A stretch of 64,000 bases of DNA, from assembly GCA_028015205.1 (NCBI GenBank), contig CM051514.1, positions 48,376,150-48,440,149 of the forward strand. Direction: 5' to 3'. Shown piece by piece: positions 46,601-58,125 of the stretch; the stretch's first letter is position 1, and every line of letters starts with the position of its first letter. A program made the translations under genes and the position numbers. The stretch comes from Mytilisepta virgata. Taxonomy: Eukaryota; Mollusca; Bivalvia; Mytilida; Mytilidae. The notes beneath the pieces were generated by a model. It ran no database searches. It saw only the letters and a list, made by a program, of their open reading frames with translations, and was not told where the DNA came from.

Positions 46601-49600
46601 TTCTCTTGCTCTTTGCTGCTCATCGCTACTCAGGACCTTACTGGCGAGCTCATTTCGCTCCTGCTGCGTGTTGCTGTTCGTCATCGCTGCTCTTCTCTTG
46701 CTCATCGCTGTTTTTCTCTTGCTCATCGCTGTTTTTCTCTTGCTCTTTGCTGCTCATCGCTACTCATGACCTTACTCGCGTGCTCATTTCGGTCCTGCTG
46801 CTTGTTGTTGTTCGTCATCGCTGCTCTTCTCTTACTCATCGCTGTTTTTCTCTTGCTCTTTCCTGCTCATCGCTACTCAGGACCTTACTCGCGTGCTCAT
46901 TTCGCTCCTGCTGCTTGTTGCTGTTCGTCATCGCTGCTCTTCTCTTGCTCATCGCTGTTTTTCTCTTGCTCTTTGCTGCTCATCGCTACTCATGACCTTA
47001 CTCGCGTGCTCATTTCAGTTTTGGGGCTGCTGCTGCTTGTGGTGGTCGATTGTCGTTAGTCAAAGATTGGATCTGTGCGAGAGCACCCTTACATCCAGGT
47101 CATTTGAAAGGCCACTCTGTATTTATCCAGGCTTGTGACTTGCTATCATAAGATTGGCTGCATTAATCCTCAATTTTTTAAGGCCACTCTGCATTTGTCC
47201 AGGCTTGTGACTGGCTATATATATGTATAAACATATATAGGGCTGCATTATCCTCCTTCCCTTTTTTAAATTATTTTTTATTTTTTTTATATATTTTTTT
47301 GTTTTTTTCTTTGTAATATGTTCCAATTCCTCCGTCACATAGAGTCATTGTTGTGTTCAGCTGGTGGTGGGTCGTAGTCGTTCAATACACGGTTAAGCAG
47401 ATATTTTTGTTTTTCTACGGCATATTCCCTTGATTCTTTTGATTCCTAGTCTTCCTCTTCTCTCAGGCGTTTAGCCGTTTTCTTGATATGTCTACGTACA
47501 GGGTCTTTATTAATGTCTTGATGCCAGGACATCAGTCCGAGGTAATGCTTTCGCATTTCGTCTCTGTATGTGTCAAACATGACTATATATGCTGCCAAGC
47601 GTGCCTCGTCTTCTTCCATTCCGGCTTCGACTAGTTCGTTTACTTTCTGTGAGTATTCCGATTGATGTACTTGAAATGTTCTATTCAAAATGACTTCCCA
47701 TGGAGACTGTTCTAATTGCTCTTCGGAGTCTTCGTTGGACTCATGTTCACTGCTTTGTTCCGATTCCTCGTAATCGGTTTCTGTGGTGGTATCTGAGACT
47801 GAATCACTATAGTCTGTTGAATCCTCTTCCATAGCGTGTGCATTCTTTTTTTGTCGCACTAGGTTGAAGTTTTGCTTGGACTGGTATCCACATATTTCAC
47901 AGGTATACATTTAAGACGTCTTTCTTTCCTGGGATTCGATAGTAGAATGAACTCCGGTCGTCCTGCAAGTGCTTATATTAGCTACAGGTTCCTCAACAGC
48001 TTGTTGATTCATAGACAAACGTTTGGCAAAGCATTCGTTTCGAGATTGTTGCAGTTCAGATTTCACTTTTCTGATTAGGTCTCTATTAAGTCTTGTGCAC
48101 TCGTTGTCAATCCTTCTACACCCCTTGCAGATATTTTTGTTTTTGTAGAATTCCGCAAAGCTCTTGTTCATTTGACATTTTGTACATTTCTTGTTTGGAT
48201 CCACTTTGCTGGGTCCTCCACTTGTGTTGTCCAGCCGTTTGGTTCTCTCCACTTTGGTTGGAAGTATTTTCCTTTTCATTTCTGGTTTTGCTTTGGTGTT
48301 AGAAAGATCCACAGGTATTAAATATCTAGCAGGAACCAATAAACCGAGACGCGTTTTCGACTCCATTGATACGTGTGTTGTTTGACGGTCTTCAAACAAC
48401 TGACGAAATTAAACAAAACTGATTATATTTTCGTTAAAAGCTTTCCATTGGTGTCATAGTGACGAAGATTGCTTTTGTCTATTCATTCAGACCACACAGT
48501 TCGCTGTTCGTTGTTGCTGCTGCTACTGCTGCTGACGAGGTGAAGGTGGGATTCTCACTGTTTCGTTATAAATCACCTCTTGGTCTCGTTGATGTTACGA
48601 TGAACACCAAAGATGGCTGTGTCCATGTAACGCGGACCTGAAAGAGAGCACTCTTATGAAACAGAAGTTTAAGAGTCTTTCCGGACGGAAACGAATGTTC
48701 TCGGTCTCGTTGATGTTACGATGGAATTCAAAGATGGCTGCCCCAAGTAACACGGACCTGAAGGAGAGCACTTCCGGAGGATCCTCGTCATGATCCTCCA
48801 AAACACCACCACAAATAATAATTTGCCTGTCCCCATATACTACTAACGGCCTAGGGTCTAAAGCTTTGGATCAACACCGTATTATTTAATAAATGGAAAT
48901 GTCTTTTCGGGAATATCAAAAATCATTTTTTTATAGTAGGTGTAAAAGCTAGTACTTTTTTGTGAACATGTCATTGATTTTTCCGTGAAATATGATGTCA
49001 CCACAAACGATGGTGAGGTTAGTTTAGATGCCTGTTTGCTTTTATTGTTTTGATTTTTGATGGTTGTGCTTATTAATTCATCGTTATATCTTTAACCGGT
49101 TTTCCAATATTTTGATCTCGAGCACTGCTGATGAGTTGTCAATCAACAAAATGGCCATACAATGCATCAAATTTATTTCGGTATTTTGTGATACGTTTTA
49201 TTATTTGCAAGTTCAGTTATATTTTCAAATATTTGAAACATTGACCTCTGGGACATTCCTAATTGTTATTTGAGATGTACATTATTTTGAAAAAGACTTG
49301 AGTTTTTCGCTGTCAAGAAAGCATTTGAAGACGTACGTGGGACACGTGATACATTAGTACAATTTTCACTCAGAAAAATGTCTTTTGGATTTCATTAGAC
49401 GTTGTTTCGTTTATTTTCGTTTATAAAATGTTTGGCACCAAAATATGCGTATCGGGCTTCCTCTTTTCGTCTTTACCTGAAATCAAATATCCATATTCAC
49501 AAAATACATCGCAATTTTGGTCAATGACATTGACCATTAAACGTAAAAATATCTGTTCCAGCGTAACAAGTAACAAATGATCAACGATGACACACCAATC

Positions 49601-50209
49601 AATCAAAGCAACCCAAATGACAGAACGCCGTGCAAAATATAAAATAAAATAGTACAATACACAAACATGAACACAACAGAGAGTCTGGCTTGGTAAAGAC
49701 ACTGAATAGTGGTGGTGTTAAAGCGGTTTTAACCCAAACCTCTCCCTTGATACTGAAATTATTTCTCTCTTATTTTTTCTTTTTCAATTTCAGGCGTTGA
49801 CGATGTTTTAAGGAAACAGATGGATGGAATTCTGTACTCAGAAGGATCTTGGGAAAAACAAATTTTTGAATACAAGTTTAACAAAGGAGAAGATTCGGGA
49901 ACCCGTTTCGGAATAATAGCTTTTGGAAGATCAAACGATAAGAAATACGTTGACTGTATGCATGCTATATATAAATTAGATTTTAAGCTGTCGCCACAGA
50001 TTATAGTGACAAAGAAGAAAAGTTCCGCTTTGTGGGGGTTAGTTAAATGGGAAAAACGACACGTGGAAGTCCGAGAGAGAAGTATTGGGGCAAAGACCAT
50101 CAAAACGCAACAAAATTACTTCCGGACAAAAGCTTTACAAGAATTTTGCAGGGCAGGTGTGATAGACAGAATTAATTATGTACAATCGTTGGATGCAATA
50201 GAAAATTAA
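43674..50209 (+). CDS. Family A gene, cassette 3 (four exons, intact, 292 aa, transposon in intron 3)
   Basis: Predicted exons are 43674-43884, 44221-44321, 45030-45180 and 49794-50209, with exactly the same lengths (211, 101, 151, 416) and phases as the cassette 2 gene. An acceptor 'ttctttcag' ends three bases before the ATG, so an untranslated exon probably lies upstream. The product has the same modules: a basic stretch (KKKRKINISL) followed by an acidic serine cluster, YDAAEAIKRG, the exon 3 helix, and the core with FGIIAFGRSNDKKYVD, YKLDF, VTKKK and KALQEF. Intron 3 is 4.6 kb instead of 0.7 kb because it holds a 3.6-kb TIR element. The polyadenylation signal is altered to AATAGA near 50258. 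Function unknown. Confidence 0.78.
44370..44650 (+). repeat. Retroelement 3'-end remnant, copy 4, in intron 2
   Basis: Orthologous in position to 28285-28560. Confidence 0.7.
45311..45745. promoter_or_regulatory. Cluster of ETS / CRE / E-box motifs in the TIR element
   Basis: About a dozen GGAAG or GGAAA cores of ETS type in 435 bp, several fused to CRE or E-box sequences: 'ccggaagtgacgtcaaccgg', 'caggaagtgacgtgacc', 'gcggaagtcacgtgtc', 'acggaagtgacgtaagtcac' and 'cacccggaagtgcc'-like. ETS-CRE composites are known promoter elements. That density in a transposon end may mark its own promoter. Inference only. Confidence 0.5.
46083..46352 (+). mobile_element. tRNA-derived SINE nested in the TIR element
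   Basis: The best-preserved copy: A box 'ggtggccgagtgg', B box 'ggttcgaatctc', same body and tail as at 33243-33514. Flanked by an 11-bp duplication with one mismatch, acttcgtttct (46072-46082) and actttgtttct (46353-46363). Confidence 0.9.
46393..47015 (+). repeat. 113-bp tandem repeat in the TIR element
   Basis: Units marked by 'ctcatcgctactcaggacct' at about 46393, 46504, 46619, 46753, 46866 and 46979, filled with 'catcgctgctcttctcttgc' type text. The unit has no stop in the plus frames, giving long serine/cysteine/leucine-rich frames in more than one phase; these are not taken as genes. Confidence 0.9.
47446..48399 (-). CDS. Zinc-finger-like cargo protein of the TIR element, split by an in-frame stop
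   Basis: Two frames in the same phase: 48399-47911 (162 aa) ends in TAA (47913-47911), immediately followed by ATG of 47910-47446 (154 aa). The first half has a treble-clef-like cysteine set, CTKCQMNKSFAEFYKN then CKGC. The second starts with a C2H2-like MYTCEICGYQSKQNF (second ligand pair weaker, 'KKNAHA'), then a long acidic serine/glutamate region and an EARLAAYIVMFDTYRDEM helix. If read through, the product is about 317 aa. Either one gene with a nonsense change, readthrough, or two cistrons. It is not a recognisable transposase; function unknown. Confidence 0.55.
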
Positions 50210-51537
50210 ATACTGTGCAACATATACAATGTAGAACAAATTTTATTGAAGACAGAAATAGAGGGTTTTATTTGTACAGATACAGATAGATTGACATATG
50301 CAACTATATCGGTCATAATTAAGTTAGATAACTCTGTATAGACATATTAACTGGTTACCCAGTATCGGGAATCTACTGGTCCCGTTCATGCCAGGCATTC
50401 ATCGTACTTCGATAACTCTGTATTGATTATAGCACGTACTCCACGTCTTCACTTAAAAAAAAACTTTTTATTTGAAATATGAAGTAACATTTCACATGGC
50501 TTATAATTCAAATATATGAAATTGTGACAATAATTAATAATATGAAATTGATCACCAATTTATACAAACTGTCAAAAGTACATAATCACACGTGATAAAG
50601 GGTTATGGTGCAAGTTTTTTAAAAAAATTTAAGCCGCGAGAAAAGCGAATTTTTTTTGGGTAAAATTTATTTGAGTTTTATCTGAAGTAAATTTACAATT
50701 AACACGCTGTGTGTTTCAGGTAATTATAACTAATTAACGATTTGACATGTATATTGTACCTTAACTGTCCGGATGTTTATTGTTCCAACCCTTAATTAAG
50801 GTACACAGGTACATTGTATGTATACCGGTAAACCGTTTGCTGACCATTTTTAGCACTACATTTTTTGATAATTAATGCAGCATTTTGATAAAGAGGTGTG
50901 TGTGTGTTTAAGGGGAGATCACAAAGACTGCAGAGATGAAATATAATTTAAAATGTCAGATAAGTAACATTTTAATTTATTTTAAATTAATAATTTATCT
51001 TTTTGGTATTTATATATTAAACATTTGACATATTATATGATTAATTCTATTTACTCGTATATATATTTACTTTGTTATGACAAGGTAGAAGCTGATTAGG
51101 ATGGGCGCCATCTTGAATAATAATAGTAAATTATAACACGTTTCAAAATAGCTAATTTTCAAATCAATTTGGAAGGGATATAATCAAAATTTAAACTATT
51201 GCAATTACGATATTTCGAAAAGTTATGAATGTATTAATTATATATAGCACCAAAAATTTTCCATCAGTTTTGGTAAAATCGCAATTTTGTGTTTAAAAAG
51301 GACAAAGAAGCCAATTTATCAGAGTTAGATGATTTAACAGTATGGACTTAACGAGAAAATAAGACAAATTTTCAAAAGCATTTGGAAGGGATAAGACCAA
51401 AATTTTAACTTTTCCAAATAGCATAAATATATTTCTAAATATATGAGAAAGTACTAAATAGCACCAAAATTTTTTGAGCACGAACTAAAAGTAGTCTATT
51501 TTCTCGATTCCTGATCACCCCAGTACATTTCTATAGA
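49717..51537 (+). repeat. Family A 3' region; partner of the inverted segment at 3868-5705
   Basis: Nearly complementary to 5705-3868 throughout, covering the end of intron 3, exon 4 and 1.3 kb of 3' flank. Homology ends at 'tacatttctatagaa' on both sides. Confidence 0.9.
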
Positions 51538-53285
51538 ACAGTCGGGTAACCGGAAGTCCCTTTTTGGCCAAAATGTGATCAGTCTCTGATCAGTGACGTT
51601 GCGCGTCGAACGGACTATTTCGTGCACTTTGCGACGTCGAAGCTGCGCCATACGGAAGTCGACACGTCATGTTCAGTGAGCTATATCCTCGGTTCTCTCC
51701 ATCGGATTGTTTCTAAATTTTGACCGCCAGTTCCAAACATTCAGTTGACCATTCTCTGAAATTTTTGTACGATTTAGATATTTAATTTCTCTTCAGGAAC
51801 CATTTCTTGACCAATTTACGAGTGCAAAAAAAATGACTGGAGCGGTTCGAAAGGCGTGTAAATAAATTTGGTACAAAAAAATGTTTTCTCACGAATCATT
51901 ATAATTTTTTGCACATCAAATCTGGGGAATATTTTCAACATTTTCTGATATAACAAGAGGAGATTCTCGGAAAAACAAAAAAGTGTACCAAATTTAAAAT
52001 TAGGTCCCCCCAAAAAACTTTTTTTTTGGCTTTCTATTCATTCGTTCATTTTATTATTATTGTTACTATTTTTCGATATACAATAAAAAAAACACAAATG
52101 AAAATTCAGTGTATAAACAAACAAAATAACACTTTTATATTGTATCTTTAACAGGTTTTTTTCTGTCTAAGTAATAGCAAGTCTCGGTCCAGGGTATGAT
52201 CGTGGCATGTGTTGACAGCTTCGGCGCGTTCATATAACGTTGGGGTACACAAATCGCCCAGGCCGCACCTAAAATACTGCTGGAAAATTTGCTTCCGCGA
52301 GTAAGAAAATCAATTTGCACTTTTCGTAATATTCGTAAACAGACGCAACTTTTGGGTATAACATGGAAATGATAAATTAATCAGAGGATTGCAAAATAAG
52401 GGTAAGAAGTTAGGATGAAACGGATCAGTCAGTGAGTCACTATCAAAGTTTGTGCGACGGACCGATTTCAACTCATTAAAATCCACTGCATTGCTAACAA
52501 ATGTGTTGTCTTGGTGTGGAAACATTCATATATCTGTGTTCTCAAATTATAACTTTACCTCTTCTCTATAAATGACAGAAATATTAAGAATTTTCATGTC
52601 TTGTTTGAATGTGTTTACTTCCGCCATTTTTGTTATGACAACATTTAAGTTCGATAAAATGAAACGTCTTACATTACGAGTAGTTCCCCTTACAACACAA
52701 AACATCGTCAGGGATATTAACTGTATTGCACGGTTTAATACAAACATGTACTTAAATAGTTCCAGATTTATTGTGTTAATAGTATGACCAGGGATCATAT
52801 AATACTATCATATACAGTTCCTGATATGACAGACAAGTATAAAACTGTTTGCCATTAAAATGTTGATGCCCCAAAATAATAATTTTAATGATGCAAATTA
52901 ACTTTCTCACTTCTTTGCAACTTCCTTTCTTCCAAATTACACTTCAAAGGTTCTGTCAATCCAAGTTATATTACATTTTTATTAAGCATACTTCATCCAC
53001 TGTGTATTTTCTCCAACTGGACAATATCAGTTCTTCATACATTTTTATGATTGTATCAGTTGTTAATTCAAAGCCCAAAATAGTATCTGCACTGCAAACT
53101 AGATTGTTAAAATTCAAAAATAGTTTGCCAGATGCATAACTAGTATGGGAAAGACTTTACTGTAATGCAACTTGTCCCTGGAGCTGTATCCAAGCAGTTC
53201 TGCTCTTCTTGAAAGTCTGTCACTGGACATTGAAAGATTCCAGTTGATCTGACCAGCTGAGGTAGGTGTTTTAATTTCAGAGAGA
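51538..53285. other. Unique region, no recognised gene
   Basis: Starts with a GC-richer patch (51540-51680) containing the palindrome 'tgatcagtctctgatca'. The rest is AT-rich. Frames at 52310-52525 and 52547-52798 have no features that argue for translation. Confidence 0.4.
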
Positions 53286-53289
53286 TGTA

Positions 53290-53320
53290 TTTTTTTTTTT
53301 TGGGGGGGGGGGGGGGGGTT
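53290..53320. repeat. Poly-T / poly-G homopolymer
   Basis: A run of T followed by a G run of about 18. Probably length-unstable and prone to assembly error. Confidence 0.9.
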
Positions 53321-53339
53321 GAGGGGATAGAAAGAAAAT

Positions 53340-53607
53340 TTTTACCCCATGTCAGGTTTGCTCTAAATGCTTTAGTTTTTGAAATTTAGACAAAAACTGC
53401 TGTTTTACCCTTATGTTCTATGTTGGTTGGCAGGCAGGGTCATCAGACATATTTTTTAAACTTGATATCCTAATGATGCTTGTGGTCATGTTTGGTTCAA
53501 TTTGGCCAAGTAGTTTTGGAAGAGAAGATTTTTGTAAAAGTTAATGGACGACGACGGGTGCCAGGTGATGAGAAATGCTCAATTGACCCTTTGGGTAGGG
53601 TGAGCTA
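53340..53607 (-). repeat. Diverged relative of the TA-flanked element's left end
   Basis: The reverse strand reads 'agctcaccctacccaaaggg', then 'catcacctggcacccgtcgtc', matching the order of motifs at 25039-25130. A fragment without a visible second end. Confidence 0.6.
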
Positions 53608-53609
53608 AG

Positions 53610-54950
53610 TGACTTCGATCATACCTAGGGAAAAGTCACAGAGTGAAATCATGGATGAAAAATCAATTTCATAAAATCATAAATTTATTTTTTGTTATTT
53701 CAATAACTTAATTTATTTGATATTTAGGATCACTATATTCAGATAAAGATATTTAAAATGTCATTTTTCAGATAAGTTAATTTTTTTTGTAAAAAATAAT
53801 TCAATGCCTTAATGTTTATTTTGTTTACACTGTAATTAATGGAATTTGTGTTTCTGAGTTACATTGTATATCCTAAAAATTTATGCAAATAAACATATTT
53901 GAATTTTTAAATAATTTTATATATAAAATTAAATAAACTATGACAATTACCTTTTTTTAAAAATGCAAGTTTATATATATATTGAAAACTAAAAGAATTT
54001 CTGGATTTACTGCATATTGCTGCAAAGTGTTAGATTAAATTTCCAAGTATAAATTATGTAAATGAGAAATAAAATTTCCTTTGAAATATGACAAAGGGAT
54101 ATAATATTTATAGCAGAATAGAGTTATAATGCAGCTCCATAGAGTTATTTAACTAAGTTCTAGTTGCAAATGGAAAGAACCTAATTCCTATACAAATATG
54201 AAACAATATTTTAATAATAAATTTATTAACTTGTTAACTATAATATTAAAAATTTCAAAGCATTTGCTATTCTATTAGAATTAATTTGGTTTTTTTCTCT
54301 AAGTTATATATGTTTGGCCTTCAAAACTTTTGCATCAATATTCCATGAATATGTGTCTATATATAAAAATTTATGTAGTTTGGTACATGATTATTTCTTC
54401 GAGAGTCTGTATGGAATATATATAGATAGAAAACTACACCCATAAATTATAGAAAATAAGAATGGAAAAAATAATCCCAAAATATTTTGAATAGAAGGAA
54501 ATGGAACTATTTTTTAAGAATTGAGAATGATTGTGTAATACTAAATAATGGATTGTTATTTGTAATGCCGTATGGGCAATATTTAAGCCATATCAAGACG
54601 TCAGAGAACAGGTTAGTAATATTAAATAAATATGGAGAAATGTGGGCCAACATGTTTAATGAATACAGAAAAAGTATACCCAATCCACTCTCATTTACTA
54701 TGCAGTATGTGTAAAGTTCTGTATTAATGGTACATATATATTACATAACCATATCAGAGCTTATCACACAATTCTATACAAAAACTACTGTTTTTTTTTA
54801 AATCTCTTCTGATGGGACATTGTCTTTTTTAGATAACTACAGGCATGGGATAAAAAAATTTTTCTTAGACCATGGTCATGGGACATGTTTTTTATTTTTC
54901 TTGGTAAATGAGGTTGTACCGGTTCCATGCTAGTAATAAATATTACCTGG
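53610..54950. other. Very AT-rich stretch, no recognised gene
   Basis: Dominated by A/T runs. A 75-codon frame at 54487-54714 has no supporting features. Nothing identifiable. Confidence 0.4.
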
Positions 54951-54954
54951 TCCC

Positions 54955-55035
54955 TTAGTTAGCTCACTGGTTGCAAAGCTGGCTTGCCATTGAGAGGTTC
55001 CTGGTTCGATCCCTGGCAATGAAACTGGAATTTTG
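54955..55035 (+). repeat. tRNA-like sequence (tRNA relic or SINE head)
   Basis: A-box-like 'tagctcactgg' (54960-54970) and B-box 'ggttcgatccc' (55003-55013) have the spacing of a tRNA gene. The T stem has a mismatch and I cannot form a proper anticodon stem, so I do not call a functional tRNA. Confidence 0.35.
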
Positions 55036-55534
55036 TAGTCTCATGCTCTAGCTCCCGTTACGTTATATCTAAGAAAATTTACTGAACTTTAAAATTAACA
55101 AACATGCGTTCGATGCGAGTATTTGAGATACAAAAGTTTGGGGAGAATAACAAGACTCTGAGGTATCATGATATTTTAAAATTAAATATTCAACTGTTCA
55201 AATATTTTTGTTGATACAGAAATGTGTTTCTTGAATGCAATGAATGTGAATTTTTCCATGCAAGAAGAAAAATATTAAGAGTTTTCTGATAGATCTTTGT
55301 TTATCAGTTGAAAAATAGCTACATCATCATGCATCAGCTGGTCATAATCAAACAGCATGTCATGTGTGAATGTCATCAAAGCAACCCAGGAAGTTTTATT
55401 CGTCGAAGTCCTTACATTTCATTCCACCTTGTTCCATGTCAACTTCGAAAGTCAATGCCTGCGAGACGTATTGTGTTGTTTTTGTTGCTCTCGGGTGTTC
55501 ATTTGGAGTGGACAGTACGACAGAAGGGCGATTT

Positions 55535-56465
55535 TGTAAGTTATATCGAATTTTTGTCCCGAAAATATCCAAGAAATCTACTTCTAAAACGGTAGTTCTC
55601 GTGTCTCAATCTGATACAAGCGCGAAATGTAATCAACAGTATATATCAATCAACCCCAAATATTTTCGTGGAAATGCCGGAAAAATTCCAGATATTACAC
55701 AAGGTCAAAAGGGAAATAACTAGGGGTTTCCACATGAAGAGCAAATGGAGGTCAATTTATTTTAAAGTCATATTTGCAAACGTGATCGCTTTGAAGTTAA
55801 AAATTTGATTCACTCCCAATTTAAAGATAAGGAAAAGGTTTGCAAGTAATTACATTTACACTTTAGCACTCATTAATAAAAATCATCATATCCTTAATAT
55901 TGCACCTATCGTAAACCAGTTTTCTAGTTTTTTTGGGGGAAGAATCTAATTAAATACCAGATAGTGTTAATAGGTGCATAATGATACCATCGAGCATTTT
56001 TCGCTGTAGACTGGTACCCGTCCGCTATTTTACAAGCTTGACAATACTATATTTGTTTATCGTATTTCCCCATGCCTATATCGACCTGCTGAGGCCTTCA
56101 CAATTTCCCGTATTTCGGCACTGTGACGTCGTAAAGAGTTGACCCGACCCTAATATGAGCTGACCCAAATATATCAGCGACGTCATAATGTTTGACCAGA
56201 TGTTGACCCGAATATATCAGGAAAACATCCTGTTATAGGCAGATGGCCATTGAAAAGTAAGAAATTCCATTAAGATTGCTAGTTAACAATACGATAAATT
56301 TATCATCAAGTTTTCTTCAAACAAATATTGTAAAATATAAGCGGCCCGACACAATATGAAGCTTTTTACCTCGTTCGCTACGCTCACTCGCCGTAAAAGC
56401 TTCACATTGTGTCTCGCGGCTGATATTTTACGATATACGTTTGCAGAAAACCTAAAAATATGTAC
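55535..56465 (+). other. Cassette core sequence, cassette 3
   Basis: Near-identical to 31326-32267 and starting abruptly at 'agttatatcgaatttttg', which marks a duplication breakpoint. The long hairpin recurs at 56330-56431. Confidence 0.6.
56330..56431. repeat. Long hairpin (snapback repeat), cassette 3
   Basis: Same structure as 32122-32223, with identical loop. Confidence 0.85.
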
Positions 56466-56985
56466 ATATGACGTAGCTCACAGTGTGTATATCGCTGTGT
56501 GTTTGTTAATCCACATTGGCTAGAGGTATAGGGGGAGGGTTGAGATCTTTTGCCAAGTCAGGAACCTCTAGCCTTTGTTATTCTTGTGTGTTTTTTAATT
56601 TTGGTTCATTTGTATGTTTCGGAGATTAGTGTGCCGTCCATTTCGCTGAACTAGTTTGTATTATTGTTAAGGGGCCAACTGAAGCCCGCCTCCTGATGCG
56701 GTATTTTCTCTCTGCGTTGAAGACCCATTTGTAGCCTTTAGCTGTTTTGGTCGGGTTGTTGTCTCTTTGACACATTCCCCGTTTCCATTCTCTATTGTAT
56801 GAAAATTTTGGCGGGGACCAACCTACAATGACCTATTTTCGCTGTACTGCTGTTCTACTGAATTTCGTTGTGACAAATTTTTTAGCAATATACGGAATAT
56901 TTTTTGGAATTCCGATACATCTTTATCTCTCTGGGTTTATGCGATGCAACACCTGGAGCGCCGTTATGTATTTTATAATTAGTGC
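56466..56985 (+). repeat. Dispersed mussel-type repeat, copy 3, plus hydrophobic-frame segment
   Basis: 56466-56790 equals 32268-32595. 56795-56985 carries the frame with YFRCTAVLLNFVV and YGIFFGIPIHLYLSG shared by all three cassettes. Confidence 0.55.
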
Positions 56986-57137
56986 GTCGTGTTGATGATC
57001 TGATACTGATTGACATTTTCCAGGAGCAGGACAGACAAACTTATTCAAATATCTGTTCAAATATCTTCGAGATCCTGCTCACGTATTCTTTTCATACGTT
57101 CAATATTTTTTTCTTTTGTCATTCTTTAAAAAATGGA

Positions 57138-57826
57138 GTTGACACATATAAGAGAGAAAGTTGTAAACAAACATTTTTAATAAGCTTGCATTATTCGAAA
57201 ACAAATTTTTAAGGCAAAAAATTTATTTATATATATATTAATTCGATATATTGCCGTGTGGACCATGAAACTTGAGAAAACAAAAATAAATCCTTGCTGG
57301 AATTTGTTGACAAATAATATTCTCAGAAATAAACATGTTTTCCATATGATATGATTTTCAAGGGCATGCGTGAGTTACCCTGACTTTCGACAAAGAGGAT
57401 TACTGCTGTCACAAAAGCTTCTTAACCAGGGTTTTATCAGGGATAAGTTGATGTCATCACTTAAGAAATTTTACGGTCGTCATCATGAATTGATTGACCA
57501 TTACAGTGTTCCAATATCTAAGATGATGTTGGACCTGTTCCCACTGTCGTAACCTTTCATGTGACTCCTACGATTTGTGACTTCCACCGGATTGACCTTG
57601 TTGAACTTCACGACGGGTGCCGTATACGGAGCAGGAACTGCTTACCCTTCCGGAGCACCTGGGTTCACTCCTGGTTTTTATAGGAGTTCGTGTTGTTCAT
57701 TGTTTTTAGTTTTCTGTGTTTATTTGTTGTGCTTGTGGTTGTTCGTTTGTCTTCCCGGGTTTGTCTGTCCAATGGATTACGTTTTTTTTGATTGCTCCTT
57801 AGGTATATTTGTCCTTTTTTTTTAAC
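57138..57826 (+). mobile_element. 5'-truncated retroelement insertion, cassette 3 only
   Basis: Cassette 2 runs from 'aaaaaatggagt' straight into 'taacatttaacatttcc' (about 32920-32955); here about 690 bp intervene. The insert encodes the C-terminal end of a polyprotein at 57370-57552 (RGLLLSQKLLNQGFIRDKL, KKFYGRHHELIDHYSV), then the tail shared with the other remnants, and ends in a T-rich run. This is the longest copy in the window. The reverse-transcriptase affiliation is from memory of similar C-termini. Confidence 0.65.
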
Positions 57827-57882
57827 ATTTAACATTTCCATTCATCTTTTGTAAATATCTATCTGTCAGAGAGAAATTAAAA

Positions 57883-57931
57883 TATGATGATGATGATGAT
57901 CATCATCATCATGATGATGATGATGATGATC
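57883..57931 (+). repeat. (GAT)n/(ATC)n microsatellite
   Basis: GAT units flank an inverted ATC block, making a small palindrome; plain GAT in cassette 2. Confidence 0.9.
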
Positions 57932-58125
57932 GTCTGTGGTGTCAAACTGATTAATTATTATGGATCGGTATGTCTTTCATGTCTTTATGGAAATGACCGA
58001 GCTCGCCTTAACCAGATTAAAAAAAAAAGAATACAGAAGTGGCAACGTAAATATTGTAAAGCTATTTTTGATTTACTTTTCTCTCTCTACCTATTTAGCT
58101 TCATTTCAAATACAATCTTGAGTTG

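Larger units (their letters stand above)
45233..48845. mobile_element. 3.6-kb TIR DNA transposon with cargo ORF and regulatory motif cluster
   Basis: Ends are inverted repeats of about 75 bp (left start 'tagtagtatatggggacagg', the right end being its complement), flanked by ACGG (45229-45232 and 48846-48849). The cassette 2 gene has an uninterrupted 'aaaacgatctaggg' at 29144-29157, fixing the boundaries. Inside, from left to right: a cluster of CCGGAAGT/TGACGT motifs, a nested SINE, a 113-bp tandem repeat, and minus-strand frames for a zinc-finger-like protein. No transposase is recognisable. The 4-bp duplication does not settle the superfamily. A decayed, reversed relative lies at about 61190-61970. 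Confidence 0.9.

Noticed and set aside
46387..47059. Long plus-strand frames rich in Ser, Cys and Leu
   Set aside because: They come from a 113-bp tandem repeat that is stop-free in more than one phase; no domain and no start context.
49759..50103. Minus-strand frame of 114 codons opposite Family A exon 4 (also 29773-30117, 5255-5641)
   Set aside because: Antisense shadow; Family A exon structure explains the conservation.
53290..53320. G-quadruplex regulatory element
   Set aside because: A simple T/G homopolymer run, equally explained by slippage or assembly error.
54955..55035. Functional tRNA gene
   Set aside because: Internal promoter boxes are visible but anticodon and T stems do not fold properly.
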